The position numbers and the translations under genes were made by a program. Under the pieces are notes generated by a model. That model was not told the origin of the DNA and did no database searches. It was given only the letters and a program-made list of their open reading frames with translations. A DNA stretch of 64,000 bases from Sphaerosporella brunnea (Eukaryota > Ascomycota > Pezizomycetes > Pezizales > Pyronemataceae). Shown one piece after another: positions 23,873-35,145 of the stretch. The stretch lies in the NCBI GenBank assembly GCA_008704415.1, contig VXIS01000101.1, forward strand, positions 62,001-126,000. The letters run 5' to 3'. The stretch's first letter is position 1, and each line of letters opens with the position of its first letter.

Positions 23873-25279
23873 TCGGGGGTTTCGTCGTTGTACGAACATG
23901 GCGTAGGTAGTCCAGTCTGGACTTTTTCTTTATTTCCTTTGTTTTTATTATTATAGCAGAAGTTTAAGAATTTATTGAAGACTTCATATTTGATCATCGG
24001 GCCCATGAGGATGTTACGGGAAGTCTTTGCGTATAGCCGATCTACCGACCGGTGAAAATCTTGAACAAACCCACGTAGATTTTTATAATAGAGGGTTTCA
24101 CCGCACGAATGGTTCGGCATGGCACGGATGATGGTCGCTGTTTGCAAACTCGCGTTTGCGATCAGTGGTCGTTTGATGTCTGTTCGCACAATCATAGACG
24201 GCAAACGTCAGCTCCCACACTGAAGCGTGCATGCGGTGCATACCAGTCCATGAGGCTGATAGAAGTGCCAGTGTTGAGGGATAACAAACCACCCAAATCC
24301 GCCCCCTGCCGACTTTTTCAGGTCCAAAAGGGTTTGTATCAAGAAAACGCCCAGAATATCCAATCAGTGGAAGAACGCTTATGATTTATGACAACGTTGG
24401 TTGCGAATGGGCACGGCCGCCTTGAAAATGCGATCACATTCAATTCAGCCAGTGCAGCTCCCCACGTTAGTCGGTCGCACAGCTTCGGCGGGGAGTCATG
24501 TAGCGGAGCCTGCGTGAAGTTGGTAACTCGACAAGCGGCAAAAAAGCAATTACGAGGGTTTCGGATAGCTGTTCGACACAGGTGAATCAGAGCCCTTAGG
24601 AATAGGTCCCCTGCCGCAAACCACAGAGAGACTAACTACACCAACGGCCCCGCGCAGTCTAAAGCCACATAGCCACAAGCCAGTGCCATCACGCAGAATG
24701 AAGGCTTCACTCGTTCGAACGTCAACTGGCCCGAAATATTGACTCTTCAGCGCTTCAGCTTCCAGTAAGGGTAGGGTTTGGGCCATCTTTCACCTCGTGC
24801 TATGTAGATCTGTCATCCGTCGGTATCTACAACCGTCCAGCGACTATCAAGCTGAAAATCTGCTGTCACACATCACAACCACAAACCCAGGGCCCAACAA
24901 CGCCCCATGAATTTTGCCCATCAGTACAGCCCTCCGCTACTCTGTTATATTCTCCCCCCATTTATCCGTCCACCGCCGTGTCATCCATACCATGAAACGC
25001 AGCAGTCTCTAGCTGTGTGTCAGTCGCGCCATTGCTTATGGCTGATCTTCTCCTCCATGCTACTTCCCTTGCCCTGCATGCTCTCTCCAAGCTCTCCTCC
25101 AAGCTCTCCTCCCGATCTTCCCTCTCAGCGTCCTCCTCCCTCTCCATGTTTCCCCGGTCAGTCTCGACGCCGTGAGTGTTGACTGAGATTTTAGAGGGGT
25201 AATGCGTAGATAAATTTTTAGGTCGAGAAGCTTAACACACTACGCTACCCAAAGCCTCCAATACCACCTTAGAGGAGCT
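23873..25279. other. no supported gene
   Basis: Frames of up to 91 codons without family signature. A Pro/Ser-rich frame near 24907-25182 looks like low-complexity noise. Confidence 0.4.
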
Positions 25280-25640
25280 TCAATGCTCGTCACTCGGTCT
25301 ACCTTTTTCAGAAGCCCGGTGAGCCTCCCGCTCCGGTGGCTTTGCCAGCCCCGGATCCGCGCCCACCACCACCTCGAACATTGACCAAAGCTTTTCGACT
25401 TGCTCCATGTTGCGGCCAAACTTTAGAGCGTCAGCATTGAAAGCGCAGGGGAGAAGCGGGGGGGGGGGGGCGTGGACAAACCTCAACGCTCGCCTCGATG
25501 GTGCGATTGATCAGGTTTAGGTTCCTGAGAATGCTTTCTGTGGTTTGGTGGATTTCGGCGAGGAGGTTGTTGCGGTGCTGCTCGAATGTGAGGGGCTCTG
25601 GGCTGCTGGCGGACGAGGACATGCCGGGTGTGGAGGACAT
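25280..25640 (-). CDS. dad1: DASH/DAM1 kinetochore complex subunit Dad1
   Basis: Exons 25640-25482 and 25420-25280, 99 residues. The 61-nt intron (donor GTTTGT, branch TGCTGAC, acceptor AAAG) joins IEASVE to FGRNMEQVEKLWSMFE. The spliced core, FEQHRNNLLAEIHQTTESIL to LWSMFEVVVG, matches the Dad1 pattern of one long helix with a central LNxxNR segment and a terminal LWxxFE. I chose the ATG before SSTPGMSSS because the frame upstream has no ATG. The C-terminal tail after residue 75 is charged and probably disordered. Dad1 is part of the DASH ring that links kinetochores to spindle microtubules, so this is a housekeeping gene among mobile elements. Confidence 0.82.
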
Positions 25641-26010
25641 TGATGGTGAGGTGGGTTGGTGCAGTGCGTGAGGGTGGATCAGAAGGTGTTGCGGCGTCAG
25701 ATATGATGCCAAGCTGGTTGTTCACGCGCCTAACCCAAACTGTCACTCTGCACAAGTCAGCTACAAACCAACCCCCAGACTATACCATGGCCCTCGAATA
25801 TCATGTTCTCATAGGCCATTGACTCATTAATAAAACAGATGGTCTCTCAGCGCGACCCGGAGCCGCTATTCTTACACTATAACACACACCAACAAGACAA
25901 TTGAATTGCACAGGGAGAAAAAAAGGCAGCAATATCTCAAATCATTACATTTCTAAAGAAAAAGCAAACACCCACCAACTATCACCTTTTTGCAACACAA
26001 AAGCCGGTAT

Positions 26011-27489
26011 TTAAGCCCCAATGATAACAGCCACAGCAGCGAAAATAGCCAAGACTCCGGCACGGTCCATGGAAGAAGCACCTCCGGTGGACGAGGGGAG
26101 AGCAGAAGACTCTTCAGTGCTTGTCTGAGTAGAGGTTGTCTTGGTCGAAGTCATCTTGATGGTAGTAAACGTCGAGTTGGCAGACTTAGTAGTAACAGTG
26201 ACGCTAGTGCTGGAGGTGTTAGAGTAGATGAGTGACATAGTAGGGAAACCCGAGGTAGGGAACACCGACTCCGTGATGGTAGGAAGCATGCTCATGGTGG
26301 ACATAACCCCGGAACCGCTCGGCATGCTCATGGATGGCGTAGACTCGGTACCAGTGGTGACAGTGATAGTGCTTGAGGTAGCGTTCTTCTCCGGAAGGCC
26401 GGTGCTGGAAGCGATGCCAGTGCTCATATCAGGCTGACTGAACTGCTCGCTGAAGCTAACAGGAATGGAAGAGGTGGCTAAGCCCACGCTAGACATGCTG
26501 GCATCGTTGTAGTTGTCCATCTTAGGATCGTACCACTCGAAGCTCTTGGTGGAGTGGCGCTTGACAATGGCGGCTCCGTTATCGACACCGCCGCCGAGTT
26601 GCTTCTGGCGCTCGACAATGGCGTGTCCGTTGTCGACACCACCGCCAAGTTGCTTCTGACGCTCGACAATGGCGTGTCCGTTATCGACACCACCGCCAAG
26701 TTGCTTCTGACGCTCGACAATGGCGGCTCCGTTATCGACACCACCGCCAAGTTGCTTCTGGCGCTCGACAATGGCGGCTCCGTTATCGACACCACCGCCA
26801 AGCTGCTTCTGACGCTCGACAATGGCGGCTCCGTTATCGACACCACCGCCAAGTTGCTTCTGACGCTCGACAATGGCGTGTCCGTTGTCGACACCACCGC
26901 CAAGTTGCTTCTGACGCTCGACAATGGCGTGTCCGTTATCGACACCACCGCCAAGTTGCTTCTGACGCTCGACAATGGCGTGTCCGTTATCGACACCACC
27001 GCCAAGTTGCTTCTGACGCTCGACAATGGCGTGTCCGTTATCGACACCACCGCCAAGTTGCTTCTGACGCTCGACAATGGCGTGTCCGTTATCGACACCA
27101 CCGCCAAGTTGCTTCTGACGCTCGACAATGACGTCTCCGTTATCGACACCGCCAAGTTGCTTCTGACGCTCGACAATGGCGGCTCCGTTATCGACACCAT
27201 CGCCAAGCTGCTTCTGGCGCATAATAAGGACACCGCCATTACCTAGCTCGCCATCTCCAAGAGCCTTCTGTGGCTTGATGACGATTCCGCCGTTTTCGAT
27301 GTCACCACCATCGTAGAGGGGCTTCTGGCGCTTGGCAATGATGTCGCCGCGGTCAGAGCCGCCGCGGAGGGGCTTCTGGCTGTGTTTTATTAGCTGGGGT
27401 AGTATGGGTAAGGCAATCGAAAGAACTTACGCGAAGGTGCTAGTGCAGAGCAACGCGAGACACAACAGCGGGAGCTTTGAGAAGAGCAT
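26011..27489 (-). CDS. secreted GPI-anchor-type protein with thirteen 17-residue repeats
   Basis: Exons 27489-27431 and 27379-26011, 475 residues. Exon 1 is a signal peptide (MLFSKLPLLCLALLCTSTFA). After a 51-nt intron come three diverged repeats, then thirteen copies of RQKQLGGGVDNGHAIVE. A Ser/Thr-rich stalk follows, then a GPI-type end, a small-residue patch (GGASSMD) before a hydrophobic tail (AGVLAIFAAVAVIIGA). The array is bordered by Lys-Arg at both ends (IIAKRQKP before, AIVKRHSTK after), while internal junctions read Glu-Arg. Kex2 would cut Lys-Arg, so release of the whole array is conceivable but inferred. Repeat position 13 varies His/Ala/Asp. A wall or surface protein is the plain reading. 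Confidence 0.8.
26560..27219 (-). repeat. 51-bp minisatellite, 13 units
   Basis: Thirteen tandem units encoding RQKQLGGGVDNGxxIVE; one unit lacks a codon. Because 51 is divisible by three and units lack stops, other frames on both strands also stay open (230 and 253 codons), which are artefacts. Confidence 0.95.
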
Positions 27490-28135
27490 CTTGTCCAGGA
27501 GGGTTGAGAGAGGCAGTGATGAGAAGGTAGATGGCGGCGTTTGCAGTTGTGGAAGCGGGAGGAAGGGAGAGAAACGCGCTATTTATAGTTGAAAATCGGT
27601 ACTGCCAAGACTGGGGTTGGCGCACAGCGAAACCCTAGTCTGTGGGCCATTGATCGAGGTTTAGATAATGCATCACTCTGAACACGGTTCAGCGAGGGCA
27701 AACTTGATTTTAACCATTTTTGTGAGCGACTTGGATCGGGGAGAGTGAGAAAACGTTGAACATCCATCCGGGGTGCCATCACCAATCCCAACTGAGGCAC
27801 AACGTTCCATCAGCATTAAGCGTGGGTGCAACCTACATACCTTAGCCTCTGTGCCAGCTTTGGAGGACCCGAGACCAAGGCAAACACGATCGTGCCGTTA
27901 TGAAGGTAGGATTCGGCACTGCGCTAGTTTTTGCGTTCCATCTGGCCTGGCCTTGAGAAGGTAAAAATACTGCAAGAGGCGTCGCCCGCTCTCCCACCTA
28001 TCACTGCAGAGACCTCCCAGCGCGGGACTTGAACATTCCGAAGACAACTCGGTCTTGGTGATCTGCTGGCTTCGTCAAGGGGGACGTAGTGGTGCAGCTA
28101 GTAGGCTACAGAGTTTCCTCAAGCCTCGAGCAATG
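27490..28135. other. intergenic region left of a tiny LINE end
   Basis: Promoter of the leftward repeat gene must lie here (5' of 27489); GCGCTATTTATAG near 27576-27588 is TATA-like. Nothing else recognised. Confidence 0.4.
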
Positions 28136-28185
28136 GCATCAATAAGGCAGCGGACAGGATACGGGCGGGAGACAATAAACTCGAT
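28136..28185 (+). mobile_element. 50-bp hyper-truncated LINE 3' end
   Basis: The insert (GCATCAATAAGGCAGCGGAC to AATAAACTCGAT) matches the 3' UTR of LINE A1 around 19470-19555 with internal deletion. It is flanked by perfect 11-bp duplications CTCGAGCAATG (28125-28135 and 28186-28196). The A-rich tail is gone. Confidence 0.7.
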
Positions 28186-28405
28186 CTCGAGCAATGATCA
28201 CGTTGTAGATTTGGAGTCGTGCCTTCCTACCACTGCCGAAGCCTACTATCAGAACCCGAAAGCACCATACGGCAGTGTGCTACGATTAACGGTTCTGAAG
28301 TGCGGAAGAACATAATGGAGCATGTTGAGTGACAAGATTTGATATTCAAAAGGCAGCCTGCTGAAATTTACAAGTACCTCCCAACCAAACAAGCCCCATC
28401 ACAAA

Positions 28406-29417
28406 TCAGACAACAACAATCACCAACAACAGGACCAGCACACTACCCATCACACCGCCGGCGTGGAAGGCACCAGAAGTCGAGTCAGCACCAGAAGTCG
28501 ACGCAGCACCTTGGGTAGTAGTCATGATGTGCTTGTCGACAGTCGAAGCGGAAGCCACAGAGGTCGTGTGGCCAGTATGGTTGCCGCTACCAGAACTCAT
28601 CGCAGTAAGCTGCATAGTCGCAGTAGCCGTGTTTGCATGAACAGTAGCAGTAGCATGACCGGTTCCAGTGATGCTTTCAAGCTCACTACGGAGATGGTGG
28701 ATCTCTGACGCGTCGTGAAGCATAGACGACAAGGTCCTGCCAGTGAGGAAAGTCTGAGTCATCAAGTAGTCTCTCTCCTCGCTGTGATCGTTGGCCGCCG
28801 TTGAGTGCAAGCCGAAAAGCTCGTCGCCGATCGAGGTGAAGCCAGGGTAGCGAGTGAGGCTGCGTTCAAGCTCGCGCAAGCGTGAAAGAAGCTGGCTGAT
28901 ACGCCCTGGCGAGTGCTCGCTGTGACCAAAGGGAGGCGCGGTGGCAGACCTAGTAGACGCAGTGACGGACCTAGTAGAGGCAGTATCGGCGATGAGGCTG
29001 ATGATGGACCTAGTGGGCGTAGTATCGGCGCTGAAGTGGGACCTAGTGGGCGTAGTATCGGCGCTGATGTGGGACCTAGTGGACGCAGTATCGTCGACGT
29101 GGCTGATGTTTTCCGCACTGCAATAACACGGAGGTTAGCGACTCTTCGGCCCATAGATAAGAAAGTGAAGCTATATTTGTCGACAGAAGAATGGATATGA
29201 TCGCTAAGTAGCGGGAGGTGATTGTGAGGAAACGGCGACGATAAGGTATGAGATGAACAATTGCTTAGTCGCAGGAGGAGGTGGTGATATGATAGCAGGA
29301 GGGGGTGCTGAGAGTGGAAAATTCAAACAGGGAAATCACGCCAGTTTTTACTCACAAGACTCCGATGGCTGAAAGGACCAGCGAGAGCAAGACGCACGCC
29401 GCGATGAAGAACTTCAT
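28406..29417 (-). CDS. secreted GPI-anchor-type protein, paralogue of the gene at 62215
   Basis: Exons 29417-29356 and 29117-28406, 257 residues. Exon 1 is a 62-nt signal peptide exon (MKFFIAACVLLSLVLSAIGV), phase 2. The second exon opens with degenerate repeats of about 11 residues around TRSHISADTTP. It then carries a helical domain (ISQLLSRLRELERSL, then DYLMTQTFLTGRTLSSML), a His/Thr-rich stalk with N-glycosylation sites (NHTG), and ends in FHAGGVMGSVLVLLLVIVVV, a GPI-type hydrophobic tail. The helical domain matches the protein at 62215-62956 (LATQTFMTG, then LQSLSADL). The 238-nt intron is long for this genome, so an extra small exon is possible. No known family. Confidence 0.68.
28940..29095 (-). 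repeat. degenerate ~33-bp repeats coding TRSHISADTTP
   Basis: Imperfect tandem units (ACTAGGTCCCACWTCAGCGC and variants) lie in the N-terminal part of the secreted protein; two units are nearly identical, the rest decay. Confidence 0.75.
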
Positions 29418-30559
29418 GTTGTCGACGTTGGATTGGTGATGGTCGTGTAGTTCGCCGAGTGAATGCGAGAAGAGGAGGGCGGCGGATTGAAGGCAGCTCA
29501 GCCTATCTATGGTGCGGCGGCCAAAATTTGAACGGGGCTGTGGCCCTACGTGCCGTCAGGCCATTCTATGTTTTCGTTCCCATCATGGTTATCACATCAC
29601 TACCTGCTGAGTGACAAATCGTGAGCTTCCCTCTTATATTTTCCTTGCCAACGACAGCCTTTGTCTCTGTTTGATCTTGCCTCTTGTTGCCGATTATTTC
29701 TTATAGAAGAAAATAAACTGAGAATGTAAAGAGAATTGAAAACGCACTTCGATGTCCTAGCACTCCGACCAAAGACACTTGTCTTCTCAGGATGGCAGCT
29801 AAGTTTTTCGGGACCCACTACTCCTTTTTGAACCAACGGTGGTAGAGCCCTTTGTCTTGGTTATAGTACCATCTAGTAAAAAAACGAACCGCTTCGCTGG
29901 CGATTCGAACCGGGGCCATGGGCAGCGGTCGGCAGGGCTTGTGGAACGTACCTGCTCGGCCTTCCGGTTCGAGAAACTGTACCATTGCAATCAGCTCTGT
30001 TTGCACATGTGGGAAAAACTGATGTGATTTTCTATATCGCAGGGTTGGGCATCGGAAAAAATTCGGTTAGTTGAAGCTCTTTTCAGGAATAGAGTGATTT
30101 AAAAGCCACGGACAGACATTAGGACAGCGAACAATCGTCTGAATTCAGGTCGATTGTTCGCAGGAAAGGAACTATAAGAGTTGTTTGGCTGTAGAGCAAC
30201 TCCGCTCATGTCGGCTGTCGATGTCAGTGGCCACATTCCAATCTGCAATCTGCACTCATTCTTGTCACCTTGCTCATGAGGCTTAAACTTTTTACAGCGC
30301 TATTGCAAGCGCAAAACCCCATCGATCACCGACCATCTGAACTTGCGACACGCGTTCCCCCCCCCCCCCCCAAACCAATATGTTCGTCTAACCTCTTTTT
30401 GCATCCTTTGTTAATCCCATCGGCTGAAGCCCGCGGAGGGGTGGAGCAATAGAGCGCAGAAAACAGCCGTCGCTGCCCTGGCCTTGAAAGAACTGAGTGA
30501 ACAAGTGTGCGCCAGCGCAATCGGTTCAGCTACTCGGACATCCATCACACAAGGTCGGC
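29418..30559. other. no supported gene
   Basis: Promoter side of the leftward secreted gene, then AT-rich sequence. A GGTTCGAATC-like motif near 29900-29970 resembles a tRNA T-loop but does not fold. C13 run at 30358-30371. Confidence 0.4.
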
Positions 30560-31140
30560 CCCTAGTTCAACAATGGAGCAAAGAATATTTAGAAATTCGA
30601 CGCCTCATGGTGCTGACATGTCAGCACAACCAGTGAAAATTATTGCTACTACCGCTCTGAATAACCTTGACATTCATTCTCCACCAGCTTTGCAGTTTCC
30701 ACGTTCCGCTTCTGGCTCTCATCGGACGTCTGGGGATAAATGTAGCCGGGCGCTTTTCCAACGAGACGGTTGATGGCGGAAGTAAACATGACCCGGTCAG
30801 GACTTCCAGGCTCTTGTCCTTCGGGCGGGGACATTCCCAAGCGTTTTCACCCTTGTGGCGTTTCTGCGTTTGTGGCCGCCGCTGTGCGTTGAATTCACCC
30901 CACATCTGGTCCGTAAAAACGATCCGACGTATCTCAATTGTGAGGCCAAGCTTCCCGAAAAGGACGCGATCAAGCATCGTCTTTTCAGTGAGCGGCGGCT
31001 TGGGGGGTGCAACGTAGCGATGGAGGTCGTTCCCGTGGAAGACCTTCTCCAGCGTGGAACGTGCGACATGAATATTTGATTCTTTCGCAACCTCCGGTCA
31101 CGTCATATCGCGGTGGATTCTGTCGCTGGTCGCAAGCGCA
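30560..31140 (-). pseudogene. broken Tc1-like transposase fragment
   Basis: Reading leftwards, a helix-turn-helix-like stretch (STLEKVFHGNDLHRYV), then PPKPPLTEKTMLDRV and IRRIVFTDQMWGEF, where the D of FTD corresponds to the first catalytic Asp of Tc1-type enzymes. After a frame change comes SAINRLVGKAPGYIYPQ, like the next block of the family. Stops and frameshifts, and no second Asp or Glu, show a dead fragment. Confidence 0.55.
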
Positions 31141-31161
31141 ATACGTTTTTTGGCTGTATTA

Positions 31162-31550
31162 GTGGCGTTCACACCGCCGAATCTGAGCCTGATTCGAGGT
31201 CAAATCGGCGAAACAGATCCGGATCTATTTCTCTGATTCGACGAACCATGTTTCGCCTCCGGAGTTGAAACAAGGCGATCCAGAGGTCGAATCTGAGCTC
31301 GAAACAGCGGCTGGCAATTTTTTTTTTTTTTTTTTTTCTCTTCCCCCGGTGCCCGCAATACCACAACCTCGCGCGCGCCGCGATACCACGCCCTTCACCC
31401 GCTTGGCAGGTAGTCGATTCGGGACGTGTTTTCATTTTTGTTTCGTCAGTTGGCTGGTGGGGAATTCACATCGATTCGCCTAGATTCAACGTATTTCGCC
31501 TTGTTTCGGCTCGGTGAGATTCGGCTCAGATTCGGCGGTGTGAACGCCAC
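31162..31550. mobile_element. MITE-like element, 389 bp, TA-flanked
   Basis: Identical 28-bp terminal inverted repeats begin GTGGCGTTCACACCGCCGAA. TA borders both ends (31160-31161, 31551-31552). A T19 run (31319-31337) lies near the middle. It sits directly beside the Tc1-like transposase fragment, which might be its relative. Confidence 0.85.
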
Positions 31551-31885
31551 TATTGGATTGCAGTGGACTTCTCTGATCCGTTTTCCTTTTCGTTGGGCCC
31601 GACCAGACAAGCATGCACCTGCATGAAGCTTGCCGTCTCCCGCTCTCTGTTGCGCCCGGACAACTACTATATCTCTTGGAGTGTGAGGATTGGTCCCAGC
31701 CTCAGCACCAACGACGGGCCGTGTAATAATGCAGTGTGAGAATGGTAGCCTGCACTTCAATAGGGATCCTGTTTCCATGAACACTGTTATCGGTCCGGGT
31801 TTTCGCCGGCGGGGTAAGTCTGACAGATCTAAGGTGGGAGCGGTCAATTCTTCAGGCTTGGGAGCGAGGGGCCGGGGTTCCATGG

Positions 31886-33850
31886 TTGCTGGGCCGTCGT
31901 GATGTTGCGAGAGTTGAAACGGTGATGCTGAATATCCAGCGTTGCCACACAATGATCACATCACGCCACACATCAGCCTCCGCCACCCACCTCCGGGACG
32001 TGCTGGGTTGCGACGATTTTGATCACAAGTGGGAGCTTCTAATTTACGATGATTTTGACTTTTTATTTTCGCGGTTTTTTGTTGTGCGGGCAAATCAGAA
32101 AATCCAGCCGAGTCGGCGCTGGGTCCATGCTTTTACCCTCTGCGGCCAGAACCTACGCGCCTGGCTGTTTGATTGCTCTGGCGCCACTTCCTCACGGTTA
32201 ATCAACATTAATGCAGAGCCTGTCTTGTTCCATCGCGTGGTGTGTGGATACGCCCTGATGGATGCCAGCGCAGTCAGTTTTGATCCTTCAATCAAGTGGT
32301 TTTGTGACAGTGTTGAAGAAACCTACAACCCGACAGTGCCACACAGGCTTGCAGCCGCTGGTCTCTGTTCAACCTCACCTCCATACCTCTATGCTACTGT
32401 CGGTAATCACGCTGCCCAGCCCACCGCTCCTGTCAAGTTGGAGATTAACCCGAACCCACTGTTCAATCGCCGTTCCATCGTCACCCAAGGCAGTGTTTGT
32501 TGGAAAGCACGCCGTATCGATCAGCCGTCTTCGGTAGCCACGAGATCTGCCACCGCGAAATTCAGAAAGACCTCATCGGTGGCCACCAGGTCTAGAGCTA
32601 TAAAGGCCGGAATGTCCTCATTTGTCACAAGCTGGCCCTTCGCAGTTAAAGACCAGTGACGCCGCAGAGCGACCCTCCGAGTGCAACACAATTTCTTCGA
32701 TGCAGAAATCCAATCGACAGGCGGCAGAAGTCGGGCTTCCCGAGTATACCTGGTATGGATATCACACTGAAAACGGTCAACGGGTCGACATCAACACGAT
32801 CGTGAGGCGTAATTGTGTGGTGGGTGTGTACAGCAGTGGTAGCACGGCTGTAACACCTACCAGACCGACGTTCAGCAGCAGCAAACAAACCTCAGGCATG
32901 CCCCCACCTGCATTACCGAGTCGCAGCACCAAGCGTCAATCAACTGCGCAAGACGTGCCAGAATCGAAGCGTGCAAGATTCGACCAACCGTCATTGTGCC
33001 ACAGCCGCATTTTTAGCCGCCTCGTCATGACCCCCGTTGGCAGAGCCATAGACACGTTTACTACAATCACCAAACTGTTGGAGGCCATGCGAGATGCCAT
33101 TCGGGGTTCGGCCACTCCCTATATCTCCGAACGCCCAGCCCACCGCTAACGTTCTTTCAGGCCACCGCACGCTCTACAATTCGCACCGAATCCTGCATCG
33201 TGATGTCTCGCTGCTCAACATTCTCATCGACGATGACCCCACGCGCCTGGGCAAGGGCCTTTTGATCGACCTGGATCTAGCTATCCGTCGGGACAGAACC
33301 AGCGCCACCGGTGCTTCCTACCGCACCGGTACGCAGGACTTTATGGCACCGGCACTGCTGAACGGCAATGCGCAGTGCTTCCGCCATGGCCTCGAGAGCT
33401 CCTTTTATGTCCTGCTCTGGATTGCCACCTTCTCCACCGTGCCACACGGTGACTGATCCATCACACAGACCAGTTTACCACCTCAACACGCGGAGATTGT
33501 ATTTTACGCCTGCGACAAATTGGCCCGCCAATACTTGCTCATGGCGCTTACGAAGGCGGGCTTTGTGCAAACCCAGCCCTCTTTTGAGAAATGTTGTCTC
33601 GCAGCCTTGGGAGAAGACATGCAAGAGGCTCTTGGCCCGCTCCTATTGCAGTGGAGGGAGACACTGTATCCTCCTGGATACTGCATCGATGGGGCTACCG
33701 CCTCTCCAGATCACGAGGCTGAGCTGTGGGAACAAATGATCGAGGCTTGTCAAGTGCAGATCGATATTGGGGGGTTGCTGATTCTTTCAGCGTCATTTTT
33801 GACATCGGCACCGGCGAGGGCCCACGGTCGGCTCTTGCGGTTTATGTAAG
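31886..33850 (+). pseudogene. FunK1-type fungal protein kinase, broken
   Basis: The N-terminal part has the FunK1 block WVHAFTLCGQNLRAWLFDCSG and ends at AVKDQ followed by TGA where the family has Trp. The frame then shifts (AERPSECNTI onward, VGLPEYTWYGYHTENG). A 55-nt intron (33106-33160, CTAAC branch) joins LLEAMRDAIR to GHRTLYNSHRILHRDVSLLN. The catalytic loop HRDVSLLNIL, a DFG-like LIDLDLA, GTQDFMAPALL and HGLESSFYVLLWI are clear. After PHGD a stop interrupts the frame, but coding-like sequence (LARQYLLMALTKAGFVQTQP) goes on to about 33849. With at least one in-frame stop and a frameshift it is probably dead. FunK1 kinases are expanded and often TE-associated in some fungi. Confidence 0.72.
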
Positions 33851-34736
33851 AGGAGGGGTGTTGCAACCGGTGAGGGCGGCATTACAAAGAGCAGCATTAC
33901 AGAGGGCGGGTGCAATTTAAGTGACTTGAAGGTTGGCTATGCAGCGTAAGTAGGAAGGAGAAGGACTGTGGTAACCGGTCACAGGGCAGGGTGGCGGGGA
34001 GGTGCACAGTTCAGGGGGCTTGGGGGCTTACCCAGTGGACTTTAGGTGGGGGAGGACCGAGGCTACGGTGCCCAAGACAACCAAGGGCGGGGCGGGGACG
34101 ATGGCGATAGCAATTCACACCACGTGCAGTTTAGCTAAGGGGTAGATGGCTGCAGTTGCTGATGCTTCCGTGGGTAGGGGCAGGGATGTACAACCGTCGG
34201 AGTGGCTTTGGTGGGCTACAGCTGTGAAGTAGGCGTTGGGCTGGGCGCTGTAAGGCGGGCTTGGATGATGTGATCTGTCAGATTTGGCTTCCGTCGACGA
34301 TTGTCCTTGCAACGATATCTCGAAAAGTTATCAACATTGAGGTTTGTGCGGTGCGCTGGCTGTTTTTTTTTTTTTCACTCGTTTTTTATGCTTTATGTCT
34401 AGCCTTGAGATGGTTTTTGCTTCTAAATGGTTTAATAGTGGGCCTTCCAGACTGCTTGGGTGGAAAGCGGGGGGGTTGCAGACGGGAAGTACGAGGGGTA
34501 TAAAAAGTGCGTGTGGTGGCATGAGTTGCTGACTTGTACTGCCAAGGCGGAAGCTTGGCTCGCAGAGCTAGAAAGATACTGCACAATATTTAGTTAAACC
34601 TCCAGTTATGTAGCATAAACTCAAGCGGAATACACTCACTGTTGCGCGACGCTGAGGAGGCATCTTTTGTTGTGGTGATGATTGCGGCAGAGTGTCGGAC
34701 GCTTAGTCAAGCTAGTAGCTTGGCATTGTACGAGTA
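33851..34736. other. no supported gene
   Basis: GC-rich, then AT-rich sequence; only short frames. Confidence 0.4.
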
Positions 34737-35145
34737 CTCTGGTGGCCGAGCGCCGATTTTCTGATTGGCCCGCACAACAAAAAACCGCAAAAATAAAAAC
34801 TCGGCCGTCAAAATTCATCGTAAATTAGAAGCTCCCACTTGTGGTCAAATTCGTCGCAAAAAACGCTATTTAGCACGTCTTCGAGGGCTTGCTGGGCTGT
34901 CGTGATGTTGCGAGAGTTGGAACGCTGAATATCCAGCGTTGCCACACAACGCCACACATCAGCCTCCCACTCCCCCACCCAGCTACCCCTCCGGGACGTG
35001 CGGGATCGTGTTCATTGCGACGAATTTGGCCACAAGTGGGAGCTCCTAATTTACGATGAATTTTGACGGCCGAGTTTTTATTTTTGCGGTTTTTTGTTGT
35101 GCGGGCCAATCAGAAAATCCCGAACTTGGCGCTCGGCCACCAGAG
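34737..35145. repeat. inverted repeat with ~127-bp arms made of FunK1 5' sequence
   Basis: The left arm (34737-34862) is the reverse complement of the right arm (35018-35145). Both contain the segment TTTTTTGTTGTGCGGG found in the 5' part of the FunK1 relic (32007-32105). The 155-bp spacer repeats the sequence upstream of that relic (around 31890-31980). Confidence 0.8.

Noticed and set aside
26554..27246. 230-codon plus-strand frame
   Set aside because: Antisense shadow of the 51-bp repeat array of the secreted protein.
29890..29975. tRNA-like GGTTCGAATC motif
   Set aside because: The bases around the loop do not form a T-arm stem, and no acceptor or anticodon arm fits.
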